A stretch of 61,123 nt of DNA from Chloroflexota bacterium (GTDB lineage Bacteria > Chloroflexota > Limnocylindria > Limnocylindrales > CSP1-4). The notes under the pieces are model-generated. The model was not told the DNA's origin. It made no database searches and was given only the letters and a program-made list of their open reading frames with translations. Position 1 is the stretch's first letter. The number at the start of each line of letters is the position of its first letter. The position numbers and the translations under genes were made by a program. This document shows positions 53,195-61,123 of the stretch, piece after piece. The DNA lies in NCBI GenBank assembly GCA_019637815.1, contig JAHBUZ010000024.1, forward strand, positions 1 through 61,123. The letters run 5' to 3'.

Positions 53195-55570
53195 TCAGCG
53201 CTTGACGGCGACGCCCTTGGACATCTCCGACGTGTCGTCGTTGCTCCGGATCTGGAGCGCGGCCACCCGCTGGCCCACGGCGACCCCGGGGACCACCACC
53301 GACCAGGTCCCCTTCGACGTGACCTTGACGGCGCCCAGGAAGGCGACCGGCATGCCGGGCTTGCCCGCGCCGCGTGACGATCGATACACCTCGACGCGGG
53401 CACCCGCCCGACCACGACCGGTCACCTTCACGCCGCCGCTCGCGACGCGTGCGCCGGTGATGGTGGGAGCCGCCTGGAGCCGGTTCGCGCCCTGCTTGCC
53501 GGAGCGCAGGAGGTGGATCGCGGGACCCTTCGTGGCGGACACGATGTTCCGGCTGACCCGCACGCTCCTGACCTTGATGCCCAGGAGACCGATACCGCCT
53601 CGACCCGCGTTGCGCACCACGTTGCCCGTGACCAGGCCGTTGGGCAGCGTCCCCTCGAGGCTGATGCCCCACCACTCGAGGGGAGCGGCCGCGCCCGTGG
53701 CGGCGACCCCCACGATGTTCCCCTCGATCCGGTTGCCGCTCGCCTTGGGTGTCCGGACGCGGATGCCGTAGTAGACCGAGGCGACCCGGTTGCCACGCAC
53801 CACGTTGTCGTACACGCCATCCCAGAGGTGGATCCCGGACGAGTCGGATGATCCGCGCTTGTAGCCCGATCGGAAGGCCTGGTGGTATCGACCGTCCTGG
53901 CGGAAGCCGACCAGGTTGCCCTCGATCACGTTGTCCGCGACCCGCCAGCGGGCGGTCGCCTTGCCGGTCGAGCGGTCCCAGCCATGGGACAGCTCGATGC
54001 CCTCCCAGTAGGTCCGCCCGATCACGTTCCCCTCACCCGGCCCGGACCCTCCGATGAGCCCGTGCTGCGGCCCGAAGTCGTGGTCCACACCCACCTTGCA
54101 CTCCGCCACGGCACCGCTGGGTGAGATGCACAGCTGGTTGCCCTGGACCACCGTGCCATGCGTCCCCGGCCCGTAGAGGTTGACGCCCTTCTTCATGTTG
54201 CCGATGACGTTGCGGTCCTCGAGCGCCGAGCTCCCGATGCGCGTGTTCGTGGCGCCCGTGTTGACGAGCACGCCCATGTCCCCCACGGCCGCATCCTTGC
54301 CGTTCCCGTCGAAGCCGATCCAGTTGCCCATGACCCGGACACCGACCGCGGTCGACCCATCGATCACGACCCCTCGATACAGGTCCGAGAGCACGAAGCC
54401 CCGGATGGTGACGCGGGCGCCCGTCACGTAGAACCCCGTCTCCTTGGCGTCCGGCCCGTTGCCCCGGATGCGCACGCCGGGCACCGCGTTCGAGCCGTGC
54501 TGCGCCGTGTTGCGCTTCGCCCCCCGCTGGCTGTAGCCGTCGATGACCAGGCTGCCCTGGGTCCGGGTGATGAGCGGCAGTCGCCCGCCGAGCCGGATGG
54601 TGCGCGGCGCCTGGCCGTCGATGGCGAACTCGATGCGCATGTCGTCGGTCCACATCTCGGACTCGGTGATGGCAGCCCGGAGCGTGCAGCGACCCTGGCT
54701 GTCGGCACACTGGCCGTCGCCGGGATGGGCGTCGGGAGTGTCCGCGTTGCTGTCCACCGTGAGCACGCCGGGTCCACCGGACGCGACCCGGAGTCGGACG
54801 CCGCCGCCCGGTCGGATGTCCCGGATGCGACCCGTGTCCGAGCGTCGTCGGAGATCGACCCGACGGCCCTGGCTCGCGGCCACGCGCGCGATGTCGACGA
54901 TGTCCCCACAGCCGTTGCCATCCACGTCCAGGAGCGCCGCTGCGCGACGAGCAGCGGCCCGACCGCCGCCCTCGCAGTCGACCCCATCGAGCCGTGCCTG
55001 CTCCCAGGTCGCCCTGGCCACCGCGACATCCCGAGTGCTGATGACGCGTCCCGCGGCGAGTGCGACCACCTGGTCGGTCGTCGCGGCGGGACGGCGTGGC
55101 ACGCCCGCGACGTCCAGCCGGCGACCCGTCCTGTTGGCGACCGCCGTGACCCGCACCGTCGCGCGGGGGGTGCGACCGGCCCACGCCACGACCAGGTCGA
55201 GACGCACCGCGCCATCGACGGCGGCGAGACCGTAGGCACCGAACGACCACGTCCGACCCGACCGCACCGGCGGCAGGCCATGGCCAGATCCTGCGGGCGC
55301 GATGCCGATGAGCTCGCTCCCGGCATCAGCGAAGCGGACCGTGCCCTCCACCGCGGATGCCGAGGCTGGCAGGGTGAGCCGGATGGCCGAGGCATCGCCG
55401 GGGGTGACGCGGGTGGGCAGCGTGACGCGGACACGCGCGGTGGCCTGGGCAGTGCCAAGCTGAGCGGTGCCGGGCTGGGCAGCGGCGAGCGGTGCGCCAG
55501 CGACCGCTGCGGGCCACGCCGCGACCAGGCACACCACCACCGCAAGGACACGTCGAAGCGACGGGTGCAT
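53195..55570 (-). CDS. Secreted right-handed beta-helix protein with dockerin-like and CSLREA-like segments
   Basis: A 791-residue surface protein. Signal peptide 1-31; a cohesin-like or Ig-like domain (about 40-150); a dockerin/EF-hand-like calcium loop LLDVDGNGCGDIVDIARVA (about 213-231); a CSLREA-type segment with DGQCADSQGRCTLRAAITE; then a parallel beta-helix (about 320-690) with repeated VIGN, NVIEGN, NVVRGN and GIHLW motifs. The end is a small Ig-like domain (about 705-791). Beta-helices often bind or cleave polysaccharides, but no catalytic site is evident. ATG 55570 has GAGAGG four bases upstream. Confidence 0.82.
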   Translation of the reverse strand: MHPSLRRVLAVVVCLVAAWPAAVAGAPLAAAQPGTAQLGTAQATARVRVTLPTRVTPGDASAIRLTLPASASAVEGTVRFADAGSELIGIAPAGSGHGLPPVRSGRTWSFGAYGLAAVDGAVRLDLVVAWAGRTPRATVRVTAVANRTGRRLDVAGVPRRPAATTDQVVALAAGRVISTRDVAVARATWEQARLDGVDCEGGGRAAARRAAALLDVDGNGCGDIVDIARVAASQGRRVDLRRRSDTGRIRDIRPGGGVRLRVASGGPGVLTVDSNADTPDAHPGDGQCADSQGRCTLRAAITESEMWTDDMRIEFAIDGQAPRTIRLGGRLPLITRTQGSLVIDGYSQRGAKRNTAQHGSNAVPGVRIRGNGPDAKETGFYVTGARVTIRGFVLSDLYRGVVIDGSTAVGVRVMGNWIGFDGNGKDAAVGDMGVLVNTGATNTRIGSSALEDRNVIGNMKKGVNLYGPGTHGTVVQGNQLCISPSGAVAECKVGVDHDFGPQHGLIGGSGPGEGNVIGRTYWEGIELSHGWDRSTGKATARWRVADNVIEGNLVGFRQDGRYHQAFRSGYKRGSSDSSGIHLWDGVYDNVVRGNRVASVYYGIRVRTPKASGNRIEGNIVGVAATGAAAPLEWWGISLEGTLPNGLVTGNVVRNAGRGGIGLLGIKVRSVRVSRNIVSATKGPAIHLLRSGKQGANRLQAAPTITGARVASGGVKVTGRGRAGARVEVYRSSRGAGKPGMPVAFLGAVKVTSKGTWSVVVPGVAVGQRVAALQIRSNDDTSEMSKGVAVKR

Positions 55571-55742
55571 GCGACCTCTCGAGGACCGACCCTCTGGGCA
55601 GGACGGCCCGAACCACCGCGGGTCTGGGTCCCGCAGCGCACACGGAGCATCCGCCGATCAGGGGCCTCGCGTCAACGGGTGCGCGGGGATCGCGCGGCCG
55701 GGCGGTGCCAGCACGCACCGGAACGGCCCAGCGCTCGGCGCC

Positions 55743-56714
55743 TCACCCCTCGATGAGCTGACCCGCCAGGGCCACCTGCTCCAGGTCCCGGGGCAGGAAG
55801 TCCTGGAGCATGATCCGGTCCGCACCCGCGGCCTTGAACGCCGCCATGCGCGCCCGTGCCTGGTCGAGGGTGCCGGTCACCCAGCGATCCTGACGCGCGG
55901 CGAGCCATGCCTCCGCCTCCGCCGACGCCTCGCCGAACATGGCGACCTGGTCACGCACCCGCGCATCCAGCTCGGCCCGGTCACGCCCGATGAGCACCCC
56001 CGCCATCACGGAGTGCACCAGGGATCGGGGATCGCGCCCGGCATCCCGGCACGCGGCGTCGAGACGGGCACCGATCTGGGCCACCTCATCCGGTGACGAG
56101 GAGCTGATGTTGTACTCGTCCGCGTAGCGCACCGCGATGCGGATCGAGCGGGGCTTGCCCACGCCACCCACGATGAGGTTCGGGCGCCGGCGCCCGTCCG
56201 CGCGAGGTGTCGAGCCGTCGTAGCGTGGCCGGAAGAGCGAGTCGCGCACCTGCCAGTGCTCGCCCTCGAACGACCAGCCATCGGGCTCGTCCCAGAGCCC
56301 GCGGAGGATGGCCAGCTCCTCCTCCATCATGTCGATGCGGACCTTCACCTCGGTGGGATACGGGATGCCCAGCTCCGCGTGCTCCGTCTCGTTCCAGCCC
56401 GCGCCCACGCCGCACTCCACGCGGCCCCCGCTCATCTCGTCGACGGTCGCCACGATCTTGGCGTACTCGCCCGGGATGCGGAACGTGACCGGGGACACGA
56501 GCGTGCCGAGGTTGATGCGCGTGGTCTCGCGCGCGAGCCCGGCCAGCGTCGCCCAGGCATCGGTGGTGTGGCGCCCGGCCGGGCCGGGGAAGCTCGTGTA
56601 GTGGTCGGAGCGGAAGTACGCCTCGAAGCCGGCATCCTCGGCAGCCCGGGCGACGGCCAGGATCTCCAGGTACGTGAGGCCCTGCTGCGGCTCCGTCATG
56701 AGCGCGACGCGCAT
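55743..56714 (-). CDS. LLM-class F420-dependent oxidoreductase
   Basis: A 323-residue luciferase-like TIM-barrel protein. The N-terminus (GLTYLEILAVARAAEDAGFEAYFRSDHY) and RINLGTLVSPVTFRIPGEYAKIVATVDEMSGGR are typical of the F420-dependent branch (TIGR03560-like); GVGAGWNETEH and the C-terminal GTLDQARARMAAFKAAGADR agree. The substrate is unknown. ATG 56714 has GAGGAGGG four bases upstream. It is divergent from the MarR gene at 56792 across 77 bp with repeated ATCATC sequences, so MarR may control both. Confidence 0.88.
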   Translation of the reverse strand: MRVALMTEPQQGLTYLEILAVARAAEDAGFEAYFRSDHYTSFPGPAGRHTTDAWATLAGLARETTRINLGTLVSPVTFRIPGEYAKIVATVDEMSGGRVECGVGAGWNETEHAELGIPYPTEVKVRIDMMEEELAILRGLWDEPDGWSFEGEHWQVRDSLFRPRYDGSTPRADGRRRPNLIVGGVGKPRSIRIAVRYADEYNISSSSPDEVAQIGARLDAACRDAGRDPRSLVHSVMAGVLIGRDRAELDARVRDQVAMFGEASAEAEAWLAARQDRWVTGTLDQARARMAAFKAAGADRIMLQDFLPRDLEQVALAGQLIEG

Positions 56715-56737
56715 CGGTTCCCTCCTCGATAGTTCAC

Positions 56738-56752
56738 ATCATCTGAATCATC
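56738..56752. promoter_or_regulatory. Candidate MarR operator: repeated ATCATC
   Basis: ATCATC-TGA-ATCATC direct repeat in the 77-bp divergent spacer, partly overlapping a weak TTCA...TGAA inverted repeat (56733-56747). The position suits a regulator acting on both genes; the symmetry is poor. Confidence 0.35.
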
Positions 56753-56756
56753 ATGC

Positions 56757-56784
56757 TTGACACGACCATCCTGACATGCAGAAT
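56757..56784 (+). promoter_or_regulatory. Promoter TTGACA-N16-CAGAAT of the marR gene
   Basis: The -35 TTGACA (56757-56762) and -10 CAGAAT (56779-56784) are 16 bp apart. The -10 ends 7 nt before GTG 56792, so this too looks leaderless. It is the only consensus -35 I see in the window. Confidence 0.6.
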
Positions 56785-56791
56785 GGTTCGT

Positions 56792-57310
56792 GTGAGTACG
56801 ACCATCCCATCGCGAGCCGCGGGCGACACGCCGCCGGGAGGATCTCCCCCGGATGTCGACGCGCCCTCGCCGGAGCGCATCGTCGCGGCGCTGGAGCCCA
56901 TGATGGCCTACCAGCGACGGGCGATGATGCAGTTCTGGCAGGACCGCTCGCTGAGCAAGATGAACCTCCACGTGCTCATGCTGCTCGAACAGCATGGTCC
57001 CATGTCCATGAGCCGGCTCGCCGGCATGGCCGACGTCGCCCTCTCGAACATGACCGGGATCGTCGATCGCATGGAGCAACATGGGCTGGTCGACCGGGTC
57101 CGCGACGAGCGTGACCGCCGGGTCGTCCTCGTCCGCGCCACGCACCAGGGACGGGAGCGCTGCGCGGAGATGGAGGGCCTGCGTCGGGAGCACCTGCTGC
57201 GCCTCGTCGGCGCGCTCTCGGCCACCGAGCGACAGGTCCTCCTGTCAGCGGCACAGGCGCTCGCACGAGGGGTGGAGCGCCTGGACGCGGAGGGATCCCC
57301 GGACCGCTAG
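56792..57310 (+). CDS. MarR-family transcriptional regulator
   Basis: A 172-residue winged-helix regulator: NLHVLMLLEQHGPMSMSRLAGMADVALSNMTGIVDRMEQHGLVDR is the HTH and wing entrance, and VRDERDRRVVLVRATHQGR is the MarR wing with the conserved DERDRR. MarR proteins are dimers released by small phenolic or drug ligands. An MFS drug-type exporter lies 57 bp downstream and a redox enzyme is divergent, so a detoxification switch is likely. GTG 56792 is preferred to ATG 56753, since the promoter overlaps that upstream codon. Confidence 0.9.
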   Translation: MSTTIPSRAAGDTPPGGSPPDVDAPSPERIVAALEPMMAYQRRAMMQFWQDRSLSKMNLHVLMLLEQHGPMSMSRLAGMADVALSNMTGIVDRMEQHGLVDRVRDERDRRVVLVRATHQGRERCAEMEGLRREHLLRLVGALSATERQVLLSAAQALARGVERLDAEGSPDR

Positions 57311-57367
57311 GTCCACCCGATACGGGTCGCCGTGGCCCGTCATATCCGAAAGGAGCACCAACACTCC

Positions 57368-59083
57368 ATGGAAGCCATGCCCTCCGCTGCGGAGTGGGAG
57401 GCGAAGGACCCAGCGTTGCAGCTGCCGCACAAGCGGAAGATGCAGATCCTGTTCGCGATCATGCTGGGCATGTTCCTGTCGGCGCTCGACCAGACGATCG
57501 TCGGCACGGCACTCCCCACCATCGTGGGCGACCTGCACGGCAGCAACGAGCTGTACACGTGGGTCGTCACGATCTACCTGCTGACGGCCACCATCACGGG
57601 TGTCTTCTACGGCAAGCTCTCGGACATCTTCGGACGTCGACCGATGCTGCTCATCGGCATCGTGATCTTCCTGCTCGGCTCCGCCCTGTGCGGCATCAGC
57701 TGGAACATGGAGTCGCTCATCCTGTTCCGAGGCATCCAGGGCATCGGCGCCGGGGCGATCTTCCCCATCTCGCTCGCGGTCATCGGTGACCTGTTCACGC
57801 CCCGCGAGCGCGGCAAGTACCAGGGCCTGTTCGGCGCCGTGTTCGGCGTCTCGTCCATCCTCGGCCCGCTCCTGGGCGGCTGGCTTACGGACCACGTGAG
57901 CTGGCACTGGATCTTCTACGTCAACCTGCCCATCGGCCTGGTGGCGCTGGCCATCATCTATCGGTTCCTGCCCACGGTCCACGGCGAGCGACCCACGCGC
58001 AACCTCGACTACCTGGGCGCGGTGGTGTTCACCGTCGCCGTGTCGGCGCTGCTCATCGGCCTCACCAACAAGGCGAGCATGGACTGGACGACCATGGAGG
58101 TCGGTGGCTACCTGCTGGTCGCGCTCGTGACCGGCATCCTGTTCCTGTTCGTGGAATCGAGGGCCGCGGAGCCGATCGTGCCCCTGGAGCTGTTCCGGAA
58201 CCGGGGCTACGCCGTCACCATCCTGGTCACGTTCCTGACCGCGATGGGCTTCTTCGGGGCGATCATCTTCCTGCCTCGCTGGTTCCAGTTCGTGCAACAG
58301 GTGAGCCCCACCGATTCCGGGCTCCAGACGCTCGCCCTGCTGGCCGGCCTCATCCTCAGCTCCATCGTGTCGGGGGCGCTGGTGAGTCGCACCGGGCGCT
58401 ACAAGACGATCGTCATCGCCTCGCTGGTGCTCATGGTCACGGGCCTGTGGCTCATGACCAACCTCACGGCCACCACGGACCTGCCGGTCCTGTGGGTGTG
58501 GATGTTCATCACCGGCCTGGGCATCGGACCCGCGTTCTCGGTCCTGACCATCGTCATCCAGAGCGTGGTGCCCTTCGAGCGACTCGGCGTCGCGACCTCC
58601 AACCTCACCTTCTTCCGACAGGTGGGCGGATCGGTGGGCCTCGCGCTCGTGAGCACCATGTTCGCGTCCGACTTCGCGGCGCGGATGCAGCCCGAGATGG
58701 TCAAGGCGGGCGTGCCGGACGATGTCGCGACCGCCATCGCCGGGACCGCCGGCAGCAGCGACCAGCTGAGCCAGGTGGGCAGCAGCCTCGCCGACACGCT
58801 GTCGCAGTCGGCGACGTTCATCGCCCAGGGCCTGGGCATCACCGTCGAGGCGTTCCGGGCGCTCATCCCGAACGTCGTCGAGGGTATCTACCAGGCGTTC
58901 TCGCTCGCGATCGGCAGCAGCTTCTGGCTGGGCGTGATCATGAGCGGGATCGCGCTCGTGGCCGTCGTCGTGGCACTCCCCGAGGTGCCATTGCGCGGCA
59001 TGGAGCGTGCCTCGGCCAAGGGCACGGGGTCATCCGGCGAGGGCGGCGACGAGCGCCCCGTCACGCCGGTGCTCGCGGAGTGA
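57368..59083 (+). CDS. MFS exporter of the DHA2 (EmrB/QacA) family, 14 helices
   Basis: A 571-residue drug:H+ antiporter-type protein with about 14 membrane helices. Motif D1 (LDQTIVGTALPTIVGDL), motif A (GKLSDIFGRRPMLL) and motif C-like (GLFGAVFGVSSILGPLLGGW) identify the DHA2 family. An extracytoplasmic loop between the last two helices (about 435-520) is longer than usual. It lies downstream of marR in the same direction, a typical inducible efflux arrangement. ATG 57368 follows AAAGGAG at a long 12-nt spacing; GTG 57332 would add 12 residues. Confidence 0.9.
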   Translation: MEAMPSAAEWEAKDPALQLPHKRKMQILFAIMLGMFLSALDQTIVGTALPTIVGDLHGSNELYTWVVTIYLLTATITGVFYGKLSDIFGRRPMLLIGIVIFLLGSALCGISWNMESLILFRGIQGIGAGAIFPISLAVIGDLFTPRERGKYQGLFGAVFGVSSILGPLLGGWLTDHVSWHWIFYVNLPIGLVALAIIYRFLPTVHGERPTRNLDYLGAVVFTVAVSALLIGLTNKASMDWTTMEVGGYLLVALVTGILFLFVESRAAEPIVPLELFRNRGYAVTILVTFLTAMGFFGAIIFLPRWFQFVQQVSPTDSGLQTLALLAGLILSSIVSGALVSRTGRYKTIVIASLVLMVTGLWLMTNLTATTDLPVLWVWMFITGLGIGPAFSVLTIVIQSVVPFERLGVATSNLTFFRQVGGSVGLALVSTMFASDFAARMQPEMVKAGVPDDVATAIAGTAGSSDQLSQVGSSLADTLSQSATFIAQGLGITVEAFRALIPNVVEGIYQAFSLAIGSSFWLGVIMSGIALVAVVVALPEVPLRGMERASAKGTGSSGEGGDERPVTPVLAE

Positions 59084-59236
59084 CCGGGGGCGGCTGATCG
59101 CCGCAGGCTGATCGATGGGGCTGCCGAGCGCAGCCCCATCCACGCTCGGACCCGCTTCCGAGCCGAGGGACGGGGCTCGCCAGTGGGCGTCGCCCGGACC
59201 GAGAGCCTTGGCAGCGCCCTGATGGCGCCAGTCGCC

Positions 59237-59325
59237 GCCGGGTGGCCGCTCGACGGCGGGTAGCGCTCGACGCCCAGTGGCGCGTTCCCGCCGGGTGGCC
59301 GCTCGACGCCGCGTGGCCACGTCTC
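59237..59325. repeat. Degenerate 18-bp tandem array, about five units
   Basis: GGGTGGCCGCTCGACG occurs at 59240-59255 and 59293-59308, with a decayed form (GGGTAGCGCTCGACG) between, at about 18-bp steps. The unit resembles that of the array at 18602-18781. Nothing else is seen in 59084-59427 apart from the hairpins. Confidence 0.55.
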
Positions 59326-59354
59326 CACGCCCTGTGCACCACCCCACGACAGGA

Positions 59355-59382
59355 GACCGGCGGGGATCGCTCCCCGCCGGTC
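59355..59382. terminator. Strong 12-bp hairpin between convergent genes
   Basis: GACCGGCGGGGA and its exact complement enclose a TCGC tetraloop. It lies between the MFS gene and the choice-of-anchor gene and could stop transcription from both sides. There is no T-tract. Confidence 0.65.
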
Positions 59383-59402
59383 CTGGCGTCACCCGATGTG
59401 GT

Positions 59403-59420
59403 GGCCCCGCACGCGGGGCC
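59403..59420 (-). terminator. Short GC hairpin just after the choice-of-anchor gene
   Basis: GGCCCCGC and GCGGGGCC, separated by two bases, begin 7 bases downstream of the stop codon on the minus strand. Confidence 0.5.
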
Positions 59421-59427
59421 CGATGGG

Positions 59428-61123
59428 CTAGTTGATGGCCTTCGTCTTGGCGCGCAGCACGTCCTTGATGGACGTCGTGCTCGTCGACGTGCCCGTCACG
59501 ATGATCTGGTTGACCTTGCCCACGGGCGCATTCGCCTTGAGCTTGATCTGGACCCAGAAGTAGATGTTGCTGCCGGGGTTGACGTTGTTCACGACATAGG
59601 TCCCGTTGGTGACCTGCGTCGTCACGTCCTGGTTGCCGTTCCGGAGCACCTTGATGCTCTGGACGATGGCCTTGGACCCGCTCTGGGTGAGCTGGACCCG
59701 GATCCCGTCCTTGCCGTTGCCGGCGTTCTGGATACGGACTCGGTAGTTGAAGGTCTTGCCCTTCTGGACATCCTTCGACACGGTCTGCGCGTCGCAGGGG
59801 GTCGCGCAGAAGACGCCAGCGCCCACGTAGTTCGCCGACACATCGCCGTTGCTGGAGATGCGACCGTCGATCTTGTCGATGCGCGGGCTCGACTGGGCCG
59901 CCAGCTGCAGCGGCGTGTTCGGGAAGCCCGTACCGGAGAGCGTGAACACCGCGTTGTGGCTGTTCGCGTTGGCGGTCGCCTTGTACTGGATGATGAACTC
60001 GCACGAGCCACCGCCAGCAGCAAGGTTCACGCCGGTGCAATCGTCGTCCGCGGCCAGGACCGTGAACCGACCCGTGTTCCCGGACGTCGGTGCGATGTTC
60101 TGGACCGTGGCCGGCGAGCCACCGTTGTTGGTGACCGTGAACTTCCGGTTCTTGGTCGTCCCGAATGCGACGCTCCCGTAGTCGAAGGGGTTCGGCGACA
60201 CGACGACGTCAGACGGCGCCGGGACACCATTCCCCTCGAGCGGCACGTTGACGGTGCCGTTCGTGGCGTTGGACGCCACCTTGAGCTTGCCGGTCTTGGC
60301 GCCCTGGCTGGGCGGCTGGAACCGGACACGGATCACGCACTCGTCACCGGGCGCGAGGGTGTCGCTCACGATGTCGTCGCAGGTGTAGCTCGGATGGCTG
60401 GTCACCAGCGAGAAGCTGTTGCCAGTAGTGGAGATCGCGATGCCGGTCAGCGGCGCGCTGCCCACGTTCTTGAGCGTGAACTCCTTGCCGTGGTTGCCAT
60501 CGACGACCTCGTTGCCGAAGTCCCACTCGTCCGGCGTGACCTTGGCGATCGGCTCGTTGGGACCACCGCCGCCGGTGATGCCGACGCCGGTCAGGTTGGA
60601 CGACTTGGACGAGGCGTTGGATGCGGTGACCGTGAGGGTCGCCGACTTCGAACCGGTCGTGCCGGGTGCGAACCGCACCGTGACCTGACAGGTCTCGCCG
60701 TCGCCCAGGGTGGCGTCGCAGGTGTCGCTGAGGATGCTGAAGGCAGCCGGGCCAGTGAGCCCGAAGTCCAGGTCCTCGAGGTCCGCGTCACCCGTGTTGG
60801 CGATCGTGAACGCCTTGTCCTTGGAGCCCGAGCCGGCGACGACGTCACCGAAGTTGTAGCCGCCAGGCGTCAGCTTGATGATCGCCTGCGGTGCCGGTGG
60901 TGCGGCCACGGCCTCGCCCTTGAGGGTCGCCGTGACCGTCCCGTTGGTCGCGTTGGACGGCACACGGAGCGTGCCGTTCTTCTCATCCGCGGCCGAGTTG
61001 GCCGTGAACGTGACCTCGATCTCGCAGGACTGGCCGTTGGTCAGCGGCGTCGAGCAATCCGACGCGTCCGAGACCGAGAACCAGCTGGAGCCCGTCGTGG
61101 TCGGCGTGCCGATCACGAGCGAT
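59428..61123 (-). CDS. Choice-of-anchor D / ASH-type repeat surface protein (5' end cut by window edge)
   Basis: At least 565 codons, open through the right edge; the apparent GTG at 61116 is internal because coding continues upstream (SLVIGTP). It consists of four or five Ig-like repeats of about 110 residues with the choice-of-anchor D pattern: YNFGDVVAGSGSKDKAFTIANTG, FDYGSVAFGTTKNRKFTV, Cys pairs before each VRF strand (DGETCQVTVRF, GDECVIRVRF) and SNATNGTV. The C-terminus (about 130 residues) is a different beta domain with two Cys (FCATPCD). There is no sortase or membrane anchor at this end. Structural or adhesive surface role; ligand unknown. Confidence 0.85.
   Translation of the reverse strand, partial: SLVIGTPTTTGSSWFSVSDASDCSTPLTNGQSCEIEVTFTANSAADEKNGTLRVPSNATNGTVTATLKGEAVAAPPAPQAIIKLTPGGYNFGDVVAGSGSKDKAFTIANTGDADLEDLDFGLTGPAAFSILSDTCDATLGDGETCQVTVRFAPGTTGSKSATLTVTASNASSKSSNLTGVGITGGGGPNEPIAKVTPDEWDFGNEVVDGNHGKEFTLKNVGSAPLTGIAISTTGNSFSLVTSHPSYTCDDIVSDTLAPGDECVIRVRFQPPSQGAKTGKLKVASNATNGTVNVPLEGNGVPAPSDVVVSPNPFDYGSVAFGTTKNRKFTVTNNGGSPATVQNIAPTSGNTGRFTVLAADDDCTGVNLAAGGGSCEFIIQYKATANANSHNAVFTLSGTGFPNTPLQLAAQSSPRIDKIDGRISSNGDVSANYVGAGVFCATPCDAQTVSKDVQKGKTFNYRVRIQNAGNGKDGIRVQLTQSGSKAIVQSIKVLRNGNQDVTTQVTNGTYVVNNVNPGSNIYFWVQIKLKANAPVGKVNQIIVTGTSTSTTSIKDVLRAKTKAIN

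Noticed and set aside
1..61123. tRNA, rRNA or phage/IS genes
   Set aside because: No cloverleaf-like sequence, rRNA segment, transposase, integrase or structural phage protein was recognised on either strand.

Overview
The window is a GC-rich, gene-dense bacterial chromosome segment (about 61 kb) with 37 protein-coding genes, one gene remnant and several intergenic repeat families. There are no rRNA or tRNA genes, phage genes or transposases. The gene set (fused homocysteine methyltransferase/methylenetetrahydrofolate reductase, nickel superoxide dismutase with its maturation protease, GT35 phosphorylase with a GH57/DUF3536 enzyme, and many large secreted beta-rich proteins) together with the promoter style suggests a high-GC Chloroflexota of the Limnocylindria type. 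This placement is inference; an actinobacterium is the main alternative.

Layout. 1-6250: cell-surface genes, namely an RCC1-repeat protein cut by the left edge, a secreted N-acetylmuramoyl-L-alanine amidase and a secreted subtilase. 6375-12838: glycogen metabolism (glycogen synthase and alpha-glucan phosphorylase divergent, then a small exported protein and a GH57-like enzyme). 12848-18334: an ABC-permease remnant, a PucR-like regulator translationally coupled to a GNAT acetyltransferase, HtpX, TerC and an HTH/nuclease-like protein. 18807-20633: a DUF885 peptidase. 20880-28594 and 35063-42589: two copies of a convergent pair made of a transglutaminase-fold protein that seems to lack its catalytic Cys and a ~1,800-residue secreted PPC/VWA protein. 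Between the two pairs lie LysA, a VapBC toxin-antitoxin pair, an ABC-2 exporter and the fused methionine/folate enzyme. 42687-48226: a TPM/DUF2207 membrane protein, a SnoaL-like protein, a DUF1611 protein and a LysM membrane protein with an unusual N-terminal four-Cys segment. 48730-53068: sulfate activation (CysDN), a TauE/SafE permease and SodN/SodX. 53195-61123: a beta-helix surface protein, a divergent F420-type oxidoreductase and MarR/MFS pair, and a choice-of-anchor protein cut by the right edge.

Two things run through the window. First, many genes have a TANNNT -10 hexamer ending 6-9 nt before the start codon, which implies leaderless transcripts, whereas most exported proteins and some others have Shine-Dalgarno leaders. 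Second, intergenic spaces carry non-coding repeats: a 162-bp element present as three full copies and one partial copy, all the same length with a 27-nt variable block; a 62-bp tandem array that appears to derive from it; and degenerate 18-bp and 23-bp tandem arrays. Two full copies of the 162-bp element flank the HTH/nuclease-like gene as direct repeats. This arrangement and the duplicated transglutaminase-like/VWA pair are the best candidates for undescribed systems.
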